A stretch of DNA of 64,000 bases, from assembly GCF_000962805.1 (NCBI RefSeq), contig NZ_JZTW01000001.1, positions 124,001-188,000 of the forward strand. Direction: 5' to 3'. Origin of the DNA: Pseudarthrobacter chlorophenolicus (GTDB lineage: Bacteria; Actinomycetota; Actinomycetes; Actinomycetales; Micrococcaceae). Below, one piece after another: positions 8,961 to 17,097 of the stretch; position 1 is the stretch's first letter, and every line of letters begins with the position of its first letter. Below the pieces are notes generated by a model. It was given only the letters and a program-made list of their open reading frames with translations. It did not search any database and was not told where the DNA came from. Made by a program: the position numbers and the translations under genes.

Positions 8961-9350
8961 CCGCTGCGCATGTGCGTTTTCGACTCGCACATTCGTCGGC
9001 GCCCCGGAGATATCACGTGCGTCGTTGAGGATGGGGGTCGAAAACAGGGTTGTGCGTCGCGTTCGGAGATGCGCGTCGAAAACGGGGGAGCGCGTCATGG
9101 CCAGGTCAGCGCGTCGAGGGACCCGGAACGCGTACGACGGCGGGGCACTCCTGCCGCTGCGCATGTGCGTTTTCGACTCGCACATTCGTCGGCGCCCGGG
9201 AGATATCACGTGCGACATCGAGGATGCGCGTCGAAAGCGAGGATGCGGGTCGAGTTCGAGGGTGCGCGTCGAAAACAGGGGCGCGCGTCATGGCCAGGTC
9301 AGCGCGTCGAGGGCTCCGGAACGCGTACGACGGCGGGGCACGCCTGCCGC
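8961..9350. repeat. Two tandem 193-bp copies of repeat family A
   Basis: The block from about 8964 repeats from 9157 with a constant offset of 193. Both copies carry CTGCGCATGTGCGTTTTCG, then GACTCGCACATTCGTCGGC, GAGATATCACGTGCG, CGCGTCATGGCCAGGTCAGC and GGAACGCGTACGACGGCG. The copies differ by point changes and a few small gaps. The second copy runs into the 3' end of the leftward gene ending at 9288. Confidence 0.9.
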
Positions 9351-10265
9351 TGCCAGTTTGCCTTCCAGAACTCCCGGCTTCATGAGTTCGTCCCAGTCCC
9401 ACCTCTCCACGTGCAGACCGGTGGCGCGGATCCGGTTCTCGCGGTTCTTTTCCGCCACGACTGCCTGGGACGCTGTTTGCCCCTTGAGGAACTCGGGCTT
9501 GACGTACTTCTCCACGCCATCGAACTCACCCACAACTTTCGCGCCCTTCCAGAAGAAGTCCGCGTAGCCGATCAGGTTGCCAGCCGCGTCAACGATCGGT
9601 GCCTGCAGGAGCGGGGCCTCGAACCCCGCCACGTGTATCAACGCTCGGCTGAGTGATTCCCCCGCAGAGCCGGATGCAGGATCCGCAAAGTTGATGACCG
9701 CCCGGATCCTCCTGCCCGCAGCAGCTGTGTAGTTCGAGCCGATACCGGCTTCCAGTTCAGCCTTGGTCAGTGCCGGCAGTCGGCGTCCCCTGTCCGGGCG
9801 AAGTACGTGGTCCATGGGCGCCACGGCATGGGTGAACGGTACCGACGCCGCCAGGTCCAGGACTGTGCGGACGCGGTCCGTGACCAGGAGCCCATCCCGG
9901 GCCACGACGGATAAGCCGGCCGGCGGCGCAAAGTGGCGGCTGACGCCGGCACGGGACCGGCCGCCGTCGTTCTTGAATGTGAGGGCCTGGACCGGGTGCT
10001 GCTGCCCGATGGTGGGGACGCCCCACACGCTGGCCGCTGAGTGCCTCGAAAACACGGCGGGCTTCTGGAACGTCTCGGCCGCGGCCTGGATGCGGAGACG
10101 GTACTGCTCCCACTCCTTCAGGTTCCGCCATGCCGGCCCGTCCGTGTAGACGCCGTGCCGGATCCGGACAAGGTGGCCGGCCCGTACACGTTTGGCCAGG
10201 TGGTCCGGGCTCAGCCCATGGAACAGGCGGTCACGGGACAGGAGGAGCGGTGGCAAATCGGGCAT
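9288..10265 (-). CDS. wHTH plus PD-(D/E)XK-like (DUF559-type) protein
   Basis: 325 residues from ATG 10265. The N-terminal 90 residues look like the AbiEi-type winged helix (LSRDRLFHGLSPDHLAKRV; HGVYTDGP). The C-terminal 110 residues resemble a DUF559/very-short-patch-repair nuclease fold: AGESLSRAL, YADFFW, VGEFDGVEKY and a final HVERWDWDEL. Actinobacteria carry many orphan genes of this architecture, often annotated as AbiEi antitoxins, but no toxin partner lies here. The open frame extends upstream to 10736 only because it reads through repeat DNA. The last ~15 codons lie inside the downstream repeat. Confidence 0.75.
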   Translation of the reverse strand: MPDLPPLLLSRDRLFHGLSPDHLAKRVRAGHLVRIRHGVYTDGPAWRNLKEWEQYRLRIQAAAETFQKPAVFSRHSAASVWGVPTIGQQHPVQALTFKNDGGRSRAGVSRHFAPPAGLSVVARDGLLVTDRVRTVLDLAASVPFTHAVAPMDHVLRPDRGRRLPALTKAELEAGIGSNYTAAAGRRIRAVINFADPASGSAGESLSRALIHVAGFEAPLLQAPIVDAAGNLIGYADFFWKGAKVVGEFDGVEKYVKPEFLKGQTASQAVVAEKNRENRIRATGLHVERWDWDELMKPGVLEGKLAAAGVPRRRTRSGALDALTWP

Positions 10266-10318
10266 GATTCGAGGCTGCCAGCCGCAGGGTGCCCGGCGGA
10301 ACCAGCACCTGCCGCTAT

Positions 10319-10615
10319 GTGGAGAACTGCTGAGGACGCGCGGGTTCGTTCTCGACCCTCTGGTGAGATGGCGCACCGGATATCTGGGCCGCGCCATCGA
10401 ATGTGCGCGTCGAGAACGGGTAGGGGTGTCGAGGGCGGCCGCGCGGCCAACTGAGCCCGCGTTCGTGTGGAGAACTGCTGACGACGCGCAAGTTCGTGCT
10501 CGACCTGCAGGTGAGATGGCGCACCGGATATCTGGGCCGCGCCATCGAATGTGCGGGTCGAGGACGGGTAGGGGTGTCGACGGCGGCCGCGCGGCCAGGT
10601 GAGCGCGCGTCGCAA
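10319..10615. repeat. Two tandem 148-bp copies of repeat family A
   Basis: Copies begin near 10319 and 10467. Each contains GTGGAGAACTGCTGA, an outer arm, the inner palindrome GATGGCGC..GGATATCTGG..GCGCCATC and the tail TAGGGGTGTCGA. This is the clearest version of the family core GGATATCTGGGCCGCG. It lies between the leftward nuclease-like gene and the paa promoter. Confidence 0.9.
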
Positions 10616-10687
10616 ACGCAGCCGCCCAGCCAGAAGGGACAGGCGGCACGGGCGGCAGGCTTGACGGCCCCAAACGCTTCCGCATAT

Positions 10688-10712
10688 CCTGAACGAACGG
10701 TCGGTAAATAAT
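10688..10712. promoter_or_regulatory. Possible PaaR (TetR-type) operator upstream of paaA
   Basis: Read on the minus strand the stretch gives TTTACCGACCGTTCGTTCAG. As I recall, this resembles the corynebacterial PaaR operator built on ACCG-NN-CG-NN-CGGT. It lies about 45 bp before the paaA start, where a phenylacetyl-CoA-responsive repressor would act. One half-site is imperfect and no regulator gene is in the window, so this is tentative. Confidence 0.4.
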
Positions 10713-10751
10713 TCGAGCCGCGTCCCAGAAGGTCATTGCATAGGAGCAACC

Positions 10752-11774
10752 ATGGCAGCGCAGAACCTGCAGTCAGTGCCCGCTGAGCCAGCAGCCAATC
10801 AGGCCCAGGCCCAGGCGGCCCAGCAAGAGGCAGACGCAGCCGGGCAGGCCCACTTCGACCGCGTCATCGCCGAGGATTCGCGCATTGAACCCAAGGACTG
10901 GATGCCGGCCGCCTACCGCAAGACGCTGCTGCGCCAGGTGTCCCAGCACGGGCACTCGGAGATCATCGGGATGCAGCCGGAGGCCAACTGGATCTCCCGC
11001 GCCCCCAGCCTGAAGCGCAAGTCCATCCTGATGGCCAAGGTCCAGGACGAGGCCGGCCACGGGCTCTACCTCTACAGCGCCGCCGAAACCCTCGGACAGT
11101 CCCGCGACAAGATGATGGACGACCTCATCGCCGGCAAGGCCCGCTACTCGTCCATCTTCAACTACCCCGCGCTCACCTGGGCGGACATGGGCGCCATCGG
11201 CTGGCTTGTAGACGGCGCAGCCATCTGCAACCAGGTCCCGCTGTGCCGTGCCTCCTATGGCCCCTACGGCCGCGCCATGGTCCGCATCTGCAAGGAAGAA
11301 TCCTTCCACCAGCGCCAGGGCTTCGAGATCCTGCTGGAACTCTCCAACGGAACGGCAGCGCAGAAGCAGATGGCGCAGGACGCCGTGAACCGCTGGTACG
11401 CCCCGGCGCTGATGATGTTTGGCCCGCCGGACGACGATTCACCCAACTCCAAGCAGTCCATGGCCTGGAACATCAAGCGGTTCAGCAATGACGAGCTCCG
11501 CAGCCGCTTCGTGGGCATGATGGTGGAGCAGGTCCGGGTCCTGGGCCTCACCCTCCCCGATGACCAGGTCCGCTACAACGAGGACACCAAGAAGTGGGAA
11601 CACGGCCCGCTGGACTGGCACGAGTTCCAGGAAGTCCTGGCCGGGCGAGGCCCCTGCAACGCCCAGCGCCTTGAGCGCCGGAGGGAGGCGCACGACGACG
11701 GCGCCTGGGTCCGCGAGGCAGCCGCCGCCTACGCAGCCAAGCAGCTTAACAAGCAGAAGGAATACGCAGCATGA
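10752..11774 (+). CDS. paaA: 1,2-phenylacetyl-CoA epoxidase subunit A
   Basis: 340 residues, the catalytic diiron subunit of the PaaABCE multicomponent oxygenase that epoxidises the ring of phenylacetyl-CoA. The diiron-binding helices are visible: [11 protein letters not shown] (ExxH) and [10 protein letters not shown] (ExxH). The length is slightly above the E. coli enzyme (~309 aa), with a Gln/Ala-rich N-terminal tail. It is first gene of the operon; a GGAGC ribosome-binding sequence precedes ATG 10752. The TGA overlaps the paaB ATG. Confidence 0.97.
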   Translation: MAAQNLQSVPAEPAANQAQAQAAQQEADAAGQAHFDRVIAEDSRIEPKDWMPAAYRKTLLRQVSQHGHSEIIGMQPEANWISRAPSLKRKSILMAKVQDEAGHGLYLYSAAETLGQSRDKMMDDLIAGKARYSSIFNYPALTWADMGAIGWLVDGAAICNQVPLCRASYGPYGRAMVRICKEESFHQRQGFEILLELSNGTAAQKQMAQDAVNRWYAPALMMFGPPDDDSPNSKQSMAWNIKRFSNDELRSRFVGMMVEQVRVLGLTLPDDQVRYNEDTKKWEHGPLDWHEFQEVLAGRGPCNAQRLERRREAHDDGAWVREAAAAYAAKQLNKQKEYAA

Positions 11775-12244
11775 GTCCCCACGGCAACCCGGAAGCCCCC
11801 GCAAGCGGCGCCGCAGAAATCAACCGCGAAGCCCCGAAGGCCAGCCCGGTGGTTGAGTCTCGCGAGGTTTCGACAAGCTCAACCTCCGACGGCCGGCCGG
11901 TTTCGACAAGCTCAACCACCGACGGCCGGCCGGTTTCGGCAAGCTCAACCACCGCCCATGACCGCTCCGCCTGGGGCCTCTGGGAGGTCTTCGTCCGGTC
12001 CAGCCGCGGCCTGAGCCACGTGCACGCCGGATCCCTGCACGCCCCGGACGCCGCCATGGCCCTCCGCAATGCACGGGACCTCTACACCCGCCGCAACGAG
12101 GGCGTCTCCATCTGGGTTGTCCCGGCCGACGCCATCGCCGCCAGCGATCCCGATTCCAAGGGCAGCTTCTTCGAGTCCCCGCAGGGCAAGGACTACCGGC
12201 ACGCCACGTACTACACAAAGAGCGAAGGGGTAAAGCACCTGTGA
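11771..12244 (+). CDS. paaB: 1,2-phenylacetyl-CoA epoxidase subunit B with repeat-derived N-terminal extension
   Basis: 157 residues against about 95 for E. coli PaaB. The conserved part starts at about residue 58 ([20 protein letters not shown]) and runs to [10 protein letters not shown]. It is the small structural subunit bridging PaaAC heterodimers. The start is fixed by the ATGA overlap with paaA, so the extra ~55 residues should be translated. They include three near-identical units ([29 protein letters not shown]) encoded by copies of a dispersed 20-bp repeat (11847-11957). No in-frame ATG lies between the extension and the conserved core. Confidence 0.95.
   Translation: MSPHGNPEAPASGAAEINREAPKASPVVESREVSTSSTSDGRPVSTSSTTDGRPVSASSTTAHDRSAWGLWEVFVRSSRGLSHVHAGSLHAPDAAMALRNARDLYTRRNEGVSIWVVPADAIAASDPDSKGSFFESPQGKDYRHATYYTKSEGVKHL
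11847..11957. repeat. Dispersed repeat family B inside paaB
   Basis: Three direct copies of TTTCGACAAGCTCAACC(A/T)CC (one with GGCAAGC) separated by GACGGCCGGCCGG, preceded by a reverse-oriented half (GGTGGTTGAGT). The same unit (GGTTGAGCTTGTCGAAACC on the other strand) occurs in the intergenic clusters near 15.0 and 24.9 kb. The copies keep the reading frame. Confidence 0.92.
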
Positions 12245-13185
12245 GCACGCCCCAAACGAACACCGAAACCACACACACAGAAGGCCACGGCGACATTTCC
12301 ACCGGCATGGCCGCGCCCATGGGAGGCGGCGATTCCAGCGCCTCCGCCACCCGCATCACCCCCGGCAACGCCCTCCGCCCTGAGGACATCGCCCTCGAGG
12401 TACGGACCGGCCTGGCCAAGCCCACCGAGGACGTGGCGGAGTACGCCCTGCGCCTCGGTGACGACGCCCTGATCCTCGCCCAGCGCCTGGGCCACTGGAT
12501 CTCCCGTGCCCCGGAGCTGGAGGAGGACATCGCCCTGGGCAACATCGCCCTGGACCAGCTGGGCCACGCCCGCAGCTTCCTCACCTACGCCGGCGCAGCC
12601 ATGACCAACGATGACGGCACGCCCAAGTCCGAGGATGACCTCGCCTACTTCCGCCGCGAGCACGAGTTCCGCAGCGTCCAGCTGTTCGAGCAGCCCAACG
12701 GGGACTTCGCAGCCACCATCGCCCGGCAGTTCGTGGTGAGCTACTACCAGTTCGAGCTGTACCGCCGCCTTACCGAGTCCACTGACGCCACCCTGGCCGC
12801 CATTGCCGCCAAGGCCGTGAAGGAAGTGGATTACCACCGGGACCACAGCGCCCAGTGGATCCTGCGCCTGGCCGGCGGAACCGACGAATCAAGAAAACGC
12901 ATGATCCACGGCCTCCGCACCATGTGGCCGTACGTGGGCGAACTGTTCCGCGACGACGACCTGACGGCCAGGCTCGCGGAGGCGGGCGCCGCCGTCGCGC
13001 CTTCCAGCCTGAAAGAAGACTTTGACCGCCTCACCGGCGAAGTCCTCGAAGAAGCCGAACTCGAGGTGCCGGACGTTCCCGTAGCACCCGGCGGCGGCCG
13101 CGAGGGCAGGCACTCAGAGCACCTGGGCTACCTCCTGGCGGAGATGCAGGTGCTGGCGCGCGAGCATCCCGGTGCGAGCTGGTGA
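12241..13185 (+). CDS. paaC: 1,2-phenylacetyl-CoA epoxidase subunit C
   Basis: 314 residues, the non-catalytic ferritin-like partner of PaaA. Characteristic segments: LGDDALILAQRLGHWISRAPELEE type helix, LDQLGHARSFLTYAG, and EVDYHRDHSAQWILRLAGG. It starts at GTG 12241, overlapping the paaB stop by 4 bp. The N-terminal ~40 residues are a low-complexity Thr/Gly/His-rich tail absent from E. coli PaaC. It ends with a 4 bp overlap into paaD. Confidence 0.96.
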   Translation: MSTPQTNTETTHTEGHGDISTGMAAPMGGGDSSASATRITPGNALRPEDIALEVRTGLAKPTEDVAEYALRLGDDALILAQRLGHWISRAPELEEDIALGNIALDQLGHARSFLTYAGAAMTNDDGTPKSEDDLAYFRREHEFRSVQLFEQPNGDFAATIARQFVVSYYQFELYRRLTESTDATLAAIAAKAVKEVDYHRDHSAQWILRLAGGTDESRKRMIHGLRTMWPYVGELFRDDDLTARLAEAGAAVAPSSLKEDFDRLTGEVLEEAELEVPDVPVAPGGGREGRHSEHLGYLLAEMQVLAREHPGASW

Positions 13186-13748
13186 CAGCCGTGTACATCT
13201 CGGACTTCGAATCCCGGACCATGACCCCGCGCCAAAAGGCCTGGGACATTGCCTCCACCGTGTGTGACCCGGAGATCCCGGTGCTCACCATCGAGGACCT
13301 GGGAATCCTTCGGGACGTGCAGATTGAGAAGAACGACGACGGCGGCGCGGCCTCCGCGGGCACGGCGCCGAAGGTGCGGGTCACCGTCACGCCCACGTAC
13401 TCGGGCTGCCCGGCCATGGACGCCATCCGCGACGACGTAATAACAGCGTTCGCCAAGGAAGGCTACGCGGACGTCGCCGTGGACCTGGTGCTCGCCCCGG
13501 CGTGGACCACGGACTGGATGACGGAGGCAGGGAAGGCGAAGCTGCAGGAGTACGGCATCGCCCCGCCGTCGGGCATGTCCAACGCAGCACGGCACGCCGG
13601 CCCCATCCGGCTGAGCCTGGCCGTGAAGTGCCCGCAGTGCGCCAGCCTGAACACCAAGGAACTCACCCGCTTCGGGTCCACGTCCTGCAAGGCGCTGTAT
13701 GTGTGCCAGGACTGCAAGGAACCGTTCGACTACTTCAAAGTCCTCTAA
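13182..13748 (+). CDS. paaD: PaaD, Fe-S/DUF59-type maturation factor
   Basis: 188 residues. The N-terminal DUF59/MIP18 domain has DPEIPVLTIEDLGILRDV and the conserved SGCPAMDAI cysteine. The C-terminus is a zinc-ribbon-like domain with two CxxC pairs (KCPQCAS and VCQDCKE). PaaD is needed in vivo for the epoxidase, probably for Fe-S assembly on PaaE, although it is not part of the purified complex. GTG start at 13182. Confidence 0.95.
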   Translation: MTAVYISDFESRTMTPRQKAWDIASTVCDPEIPVLTIEDLGILRDVQIEKNDDGGAASAGTAPKVRVTVTPTYSGCPAMDAIRDDVITAFAKEGYADVAVDLVLAPAWTTDWMTEAGKAKLQEYGIAPPSGMSNAARHAGPIRLSLAVKCPQCASLNTKELTRFGSTSCKALYVCQDCKEPFDYFKVL

Positions 13749-13758
13749 GGAACTCCCC

Positions 13759-15000
13759 ATGACTGTTGTCCGCCAGACCGCCGCCGAGGAGGCGCAGGCC
13801 ACCGGCCGCCGTCGTCCGTCCTTCCACACACTCGCCGTGAAGGAGGTGCGCCGGCTCACCGAGGACGCCATCGAAGTCTCCTTCCATGTGCCCGCGGAGC
13901 TCGCCGGCCAGTTCGACTACCTGCCCGGCCAGTACGTGGCGCTGCGCACCACGCTGCCGGACGAGACCGGCGAGCCGAAGGAAATCCGCCGCAGCTACTC
14001 CATCTGCGCCGAGCCGCGCAGCTTCGAGGACGGCAGCAGCGAGATCCGGGTGGCGGTGAAGAAGGACCTGGGCGGGCTGTTCTCCACCTGGGCCAACGCC
14101 GAGCTGAAGGCCGGGGACACGCTGGACGTGATGAGCCCCATGGGCGCGTTCATCTCCAAGCACGGCCGGGACGGCAAGGCCGTGGAGCAGAACCGGATGA
14201 ACTCGATGAACAACCCGGAGGCACTGGCCGGGGATGTGGCATCCAGCGGTGAGGCGAGCTTCGTGGCCATCGCGGCGGGCTCCGGCATCACCCCGGTGAT
14301 CGCCATCGCCCGGACGCTGCTGGCCGCCAACCCGGAGTGCCGGTTCGACCTGATCTACGCCAACAAGGCCGCCATGGACGTGATGTTCCTGGAGGAGCTG
14401 GCGGACCTGAAGGACAAGTACCCGCAGCGGCTGGCCCTGCATCATGTGCTGAGCCGCGAGCAGCGGATCGCGCCGCTGCTGAGCGGCAGGATCGACGCCG
14501 AGAAGCTGCAGCAGCTGCTGGGCACCGCCATCCACGCGGACGATGTGGATGAGTGGTTTCTGTGCGGGCCGTTCGAGCTGGTGCAGCTGTGCCGGGACAC
14601 CCTGGCCGAGCGTGGCGTGCAGCCGGAGAACGTCCGGTTCGAGCTGTTCACCAGTGGCAAGCCGGACCGCCCGGAGGGCCACGCAGGCCGTCCCGTCATC
14701 GTGGACGAGTCCCAGGAGACCTACAAGATCACCTTCAAGCTGGACGGCCTGCAGGGCGACGTTTCCAGCCCCACGCATGCCCGCGAGTCCATCCTGAACG
14801 CTGCGCTGCGGGTGCGCCCGGATGTGCCGTTCGCGTGCGCCGGGGGAGTGTGCGGCACGTGCCGGGCCAAGGTGGTCACCGGCACCGTGACCATGGACGA
14901 GAACTACGCGCTGGAGCAGGATGAGCTGGACAAGGGCTACGTGCTGACCTGCCAGAGCCACCCCACCAGCAAGGAAGTCACCGTCGACTTCGACGTGTAA
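13759..15000 (+). CDS. paaE: 1,2-phenylacetyl-CoA epoxidase reductase subunit E
   Basis: 413 residues. An N-terminal FAD-binding ferredoxin-reductase domain (RRSYSICAEP), an NAD(P) domain (AAGSGITPVIAIARTLL; WFLCGPFELVQLC) and a C-terminal plant-type 2Fe-2S ferredoxin with ligands CAGGVCGTCRAK and a later Cys in VLTCQSHP. It passes electrons from NADPH to PaaA. I start at ATG 13759, 10 bp after the paaD stop; the open frame upstream lies inside paaD. Confidence 0.97.
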   Translation: MTVVRQTAAEEAQATGRRRPSFHTLAVKEVRRLTEDAIEVSFHVPAELAGQFDYLPGQYVALRTTLPDETGEPKEIRRSYSICAEPRSFEDGSSEIRVAVKKDLGGLFSTWANAELKAGDTLDVMSPMGAFISKHGRDGKAVEQNRMNSMNNPEALAGDVASSGEASFVAIAAGSGITPVIAIARTLLAANPECRFDLIYANKAAMDVMFLEELADLKDKYPQRLALHHVLSREQRIAPLLSGRIDAEKLQQLLGTAIHADDVDEWFLCGPFELVQLCRDTLAERGVQPENVRFELFTSGKPDRPEGHAGRPVIVDESQETYKITFKLDGLQGDVSSPTHARESILNAALRVRPDVPFACAGGVCGTCRAKVVTGTVTMDENYALEQDELDKGYVLTCQSHPTSKEVTVDFDV

Positions 15001-15003
15001 ACA

Positions 15004-15062
15004 CCCGGTGGTTGAGCCGGTCGGTGGTTGAGCTCGTCGAAACCCGAGCCCGTCGAAACCCA
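15004..15062. repeat. Dispersed repeat family B between paaE and paaG
   Basis: Short tandem units: GGTGGTTGAGCCGGTCGG, then GGTGGTTGAGCTCGTCGAAA, then a half unit CCCGTCGAAACCC. They match the repeats inside paaB on the opposite strand. The cluster ends just before the ribosome-binding site of the next gene. Confidence 0.9.
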
Positions 15063-15077
15063 GAACAAAGGAGCCAG

Positions 15078-15860
15078 ATGATTTCCCTTTCCATCAGCAA
15101 CGGCATCGCCGAGGTGGTGCTCAACGCGCCGCACAAGCTGAACTCGCTGGACGAGCAGGCGCTGCGGGATTTAACCCAGGCGTACGACGACGCTGCTGCC
15201 GCCGCCGAACGCGGTGAGGTGCGGGCGCTGCTGCTGAGGGGAGAGGGACGCGCCTTCTGCGCGGGCCGGGACATTGCGGGGGTCACGCCGGAGAGCGACG
15301 ACGCCGCCGCGTACCTGGGCGGGCTGGTGGAGCCGCTGCTGAAGAAGATGGCCGCGTTCCCGGCGCCGACGTTTGCTGCAGCGCAAGGTGCCTGCCTGGG
15401 GGTGGGGTTGGGGCTGCTGCTGGCCACGGATGTGGTGTACGTGGCGGAGAACGCGAAGTTCGGCTCGCCGTTCGCCAAGCTGGGCGCCACGCTGGACTCG
15501 GGCGGGCACTGGTACTTCGCCGAGCGGCTGGGCATGCACCGGACGCTGGACCTGATCTACACGGCGGACCTGATCTCGGGCACCGAGGCCGTGGCGCAGG
15601 GAATGTTCAGCCGGGCCATGCCTGCGGACTCGCTGCTGGAGTCAACCCGCGCGATCGTGGAGAAGGTGGCCTCCGGCGCCACGGGCGCGTTCGTGGCCTC
15701 CAAGGAGCTGGTGGCGCACATCCGCGACCAGCGGCTGGGCCTGTGGGAGTCCATGCAGGAGGAGAACGAGGAGCAGGCACGCCTCTGCAAGACCGACGAC
15801 TACGCCGAGGGTTTCACGGCGTTCCAGGAGAAGCGCGAGCCCAAGTTCACCGGCCGGTAA
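15078..15860 (+). CDS. paaG: Enoyl-CoA hydratase/isomerase, probably epoxyphenylacetyl-CoA isomerase
   Basis: 260 residues of the crotonase fold: oxyanion-hole segments GRAFCAGRDI and AAQGACLGVGLGL, and TLDSGGHWYF, where an Asp rather than Glu occupies the catalytic position as in PaaG isomerases. Position directly after paaABCDE suits PaaG, which converts the ring epoxide to the oxepin. AAAGGAGCC precedes ATG 15078. PaaF- or PaaB-type hydratase roles cannot be excluded, so the symbol is less certain than the family. No paaZ, paaK or thiolase is present in the window. Confidence 0.8.
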   Translation: MISLSISNGIAEVVLNAPHKLNSLDEQALRDLTQAYDDAAAAAERGEVRALLLRGEGRAFCAGRDIAGVTPESDDAAAYLGGLVEPLLKKMAAFPAPTFAAAQGACLGVGLGLLLATDVVYVAENAKFGSPFAKLGATLDSGGHWYFAERLGMHRTLDLIYTADLISGTEAVAQGMFSRAMPADSLLESTRAIVEKVASGATGAFVASKELVAHIRDQRLGLWESMQEENEEQARLCKTDDYAEGFTAFQEKREPKFTGR

Positions 15861-16108
15861 ACGAGGCTTAGCGGCGAAGGCGCGGATGCTTCCAAATTGG
15901 CCAGTGCCCTCTGGCTGACTGTGCGGTGTTCGACGGCGTCGGGCTACCGCCCTTGATTGGCTCCATTTAGCTGAGTCTTTGCTAGTCGTGGAGAATGTCA
16001 TTCATGGGTGGACATTCTGACGATTTTTCCGCATGGACTGATGTGGAAGCTGCGGGTGTAATTGATCGGCCGGATGGCATCGCCTTCTGCTGGGTTTGGC
16101 TGTAGCCC

Positions 16109-16687
16109 GTGGTCGATTTTCCCCCTTGCGACGATGTCTGCGGAACCCTCGAGCAGCATGTCCGGAACTTCTTTGATGGGCGCGAAATTGAAGCGTTCAC
16201 CTGGCCTTCTGGCCCGATCCTGGAGCAGAACCCACACTTCCGAGTGTTGAGAGTGGCCCCATCAAATCCCAAAGGGCTCTGGACTTACGTTTCTGTTGGT
16301 GGTTGGGCTGCGACCGAGGCAGAGAACGTTGGGACAGAGTTCATACTCTGCTCGGCTATTGAAGACATCCGAACTGTCGAACTGCTTGCAATGACTGTCT
16401 TTTACCACGAAGGCGGCAAGCTGGGCCTGGGACATACCCTCCCTTTGGGGGAGCCGTGGGTGGCGGGGTCCCAATGTGATCACTTTCTGGTGTCCTTGCC
16501 CTACCCCTTCGGCCCTGACCTGGAGATCGCGCACGTCGGTGACCGCCACGTGCAATTCCTTTGGCTGCTACCGATTACGAAGGCAGAACGGGATCTCAAA
16601 GTCGCCGACGGTCTTGAGGCTTTGGAGTCACGCTTCGAGGAAGCCGGTCTTCGCTACTGGGAAACTAGTCGGGCTTCCATCGTGTAG
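16109..16687 (+). CDS. Suppressor-of-fused (SUFU) domain protein
   Basis: 192 residues from GTG 16109, immediately after an in-frame TAG. The bacterial SUFU-like signature is clear: a GHTLPLGEPWVAGSQCDHF block followed by LVSLPYPFGPDLEIA and LWLLPITKAER. Bacterial members are often immunity-like or orphan proteins, sometimes in polymorphic-toxin loci; no toxin is visible here. Base composition is a little more AT-rich than the paa operon, suggesting separate acquisition. Function unknown. Confidence 0.85.
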   Translation: MVDFPPCDDVCGTLEQHVRNFFDGREIEAFTWPSGPILEQNPHFRVLRVAPSNPKGLWTYVSVGGWAATEAENVGTEFILCSAIEDIRTVELLAMTVFYHEGGKLGLGHTLPLGEPWVAGSQCDHFLVSLPYPFGPDLEIAHVGDRHVQFLWLLPITKAERDLKVADGLEALESRFEEAGLRYWETSRASIV

Positions 16688-17097
16688 CTAGCCTTTTGGG
16701 CTGCCCCGGCGATACTGATCTGTCGGGTGATGTATCGCTTGACGCTGCCAATGATTTCTTCTTGGTACGGCCTTAGCCTGTCCGCCTAGCTACCTTCTTG
16801 TGGGCGACGGCACCAGACTGCCAGCCGCATGCAGAGCAAATGGGTGACGGCATGGCCCCGTGGGAACTTCCCGCGGGGCCATTTTTGTCCCCGCGAGGCC
16901 AGCAGGATGAAAAGTGATTCAGGCAACAGGATGGGGTGCACCTAACGTTTCCGCAGGTCAGACCCTCATTGAAAGTTCAAGAAATAGAGGAGACCTTGGC
17001 GCAACCTTGACTGAATGGCGGGGCGAAAGTTGAGAGGCCTTTTGAAGAATGACTGTGCGGCCCAATGGGGGGCCTCACAACATTCGAGGAGACCTCC
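16688..17097. other. Intergenic region with terminator, upstream of GT2
   Basis: 410 bases without a gene. A strong intrinsic terminator lies at 16852-16886 (annotated separately). Downstream of it, 16960-17060 is AT-richer and probably carries the promoter of the glycosyltransferase; TTGAAAGTTCAAGAA near 16970 is palindromic. Nothing else is recognised. Confidence 0.5.
16852..16886 (+). terminator. Rho-independent terminator
   Basis: GGCCCCGTGGGAA pairs with TTCCCGCGGGGCC (one G-T mismatch) around a very tight loop, followed by ATTTTTG. It lies downstream of the SUFU gene on the plus strand. Confidence 0.85.

Noticed and set aside
8961..9350. Regular repeats resembling a CRISPR array
   Set aside because: Only two copies with a 193-bp period, no short uniform spacers and no cas genes; they belong to the dispersed palindromic family.
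10266..10736. N-terminal extension of the nuclease-like protein by about 157 residues
   Set aside because: The extension is a translation of tandem repeat DNA (recurring PSTPLPVLD type strings); the domain starts at 10265.
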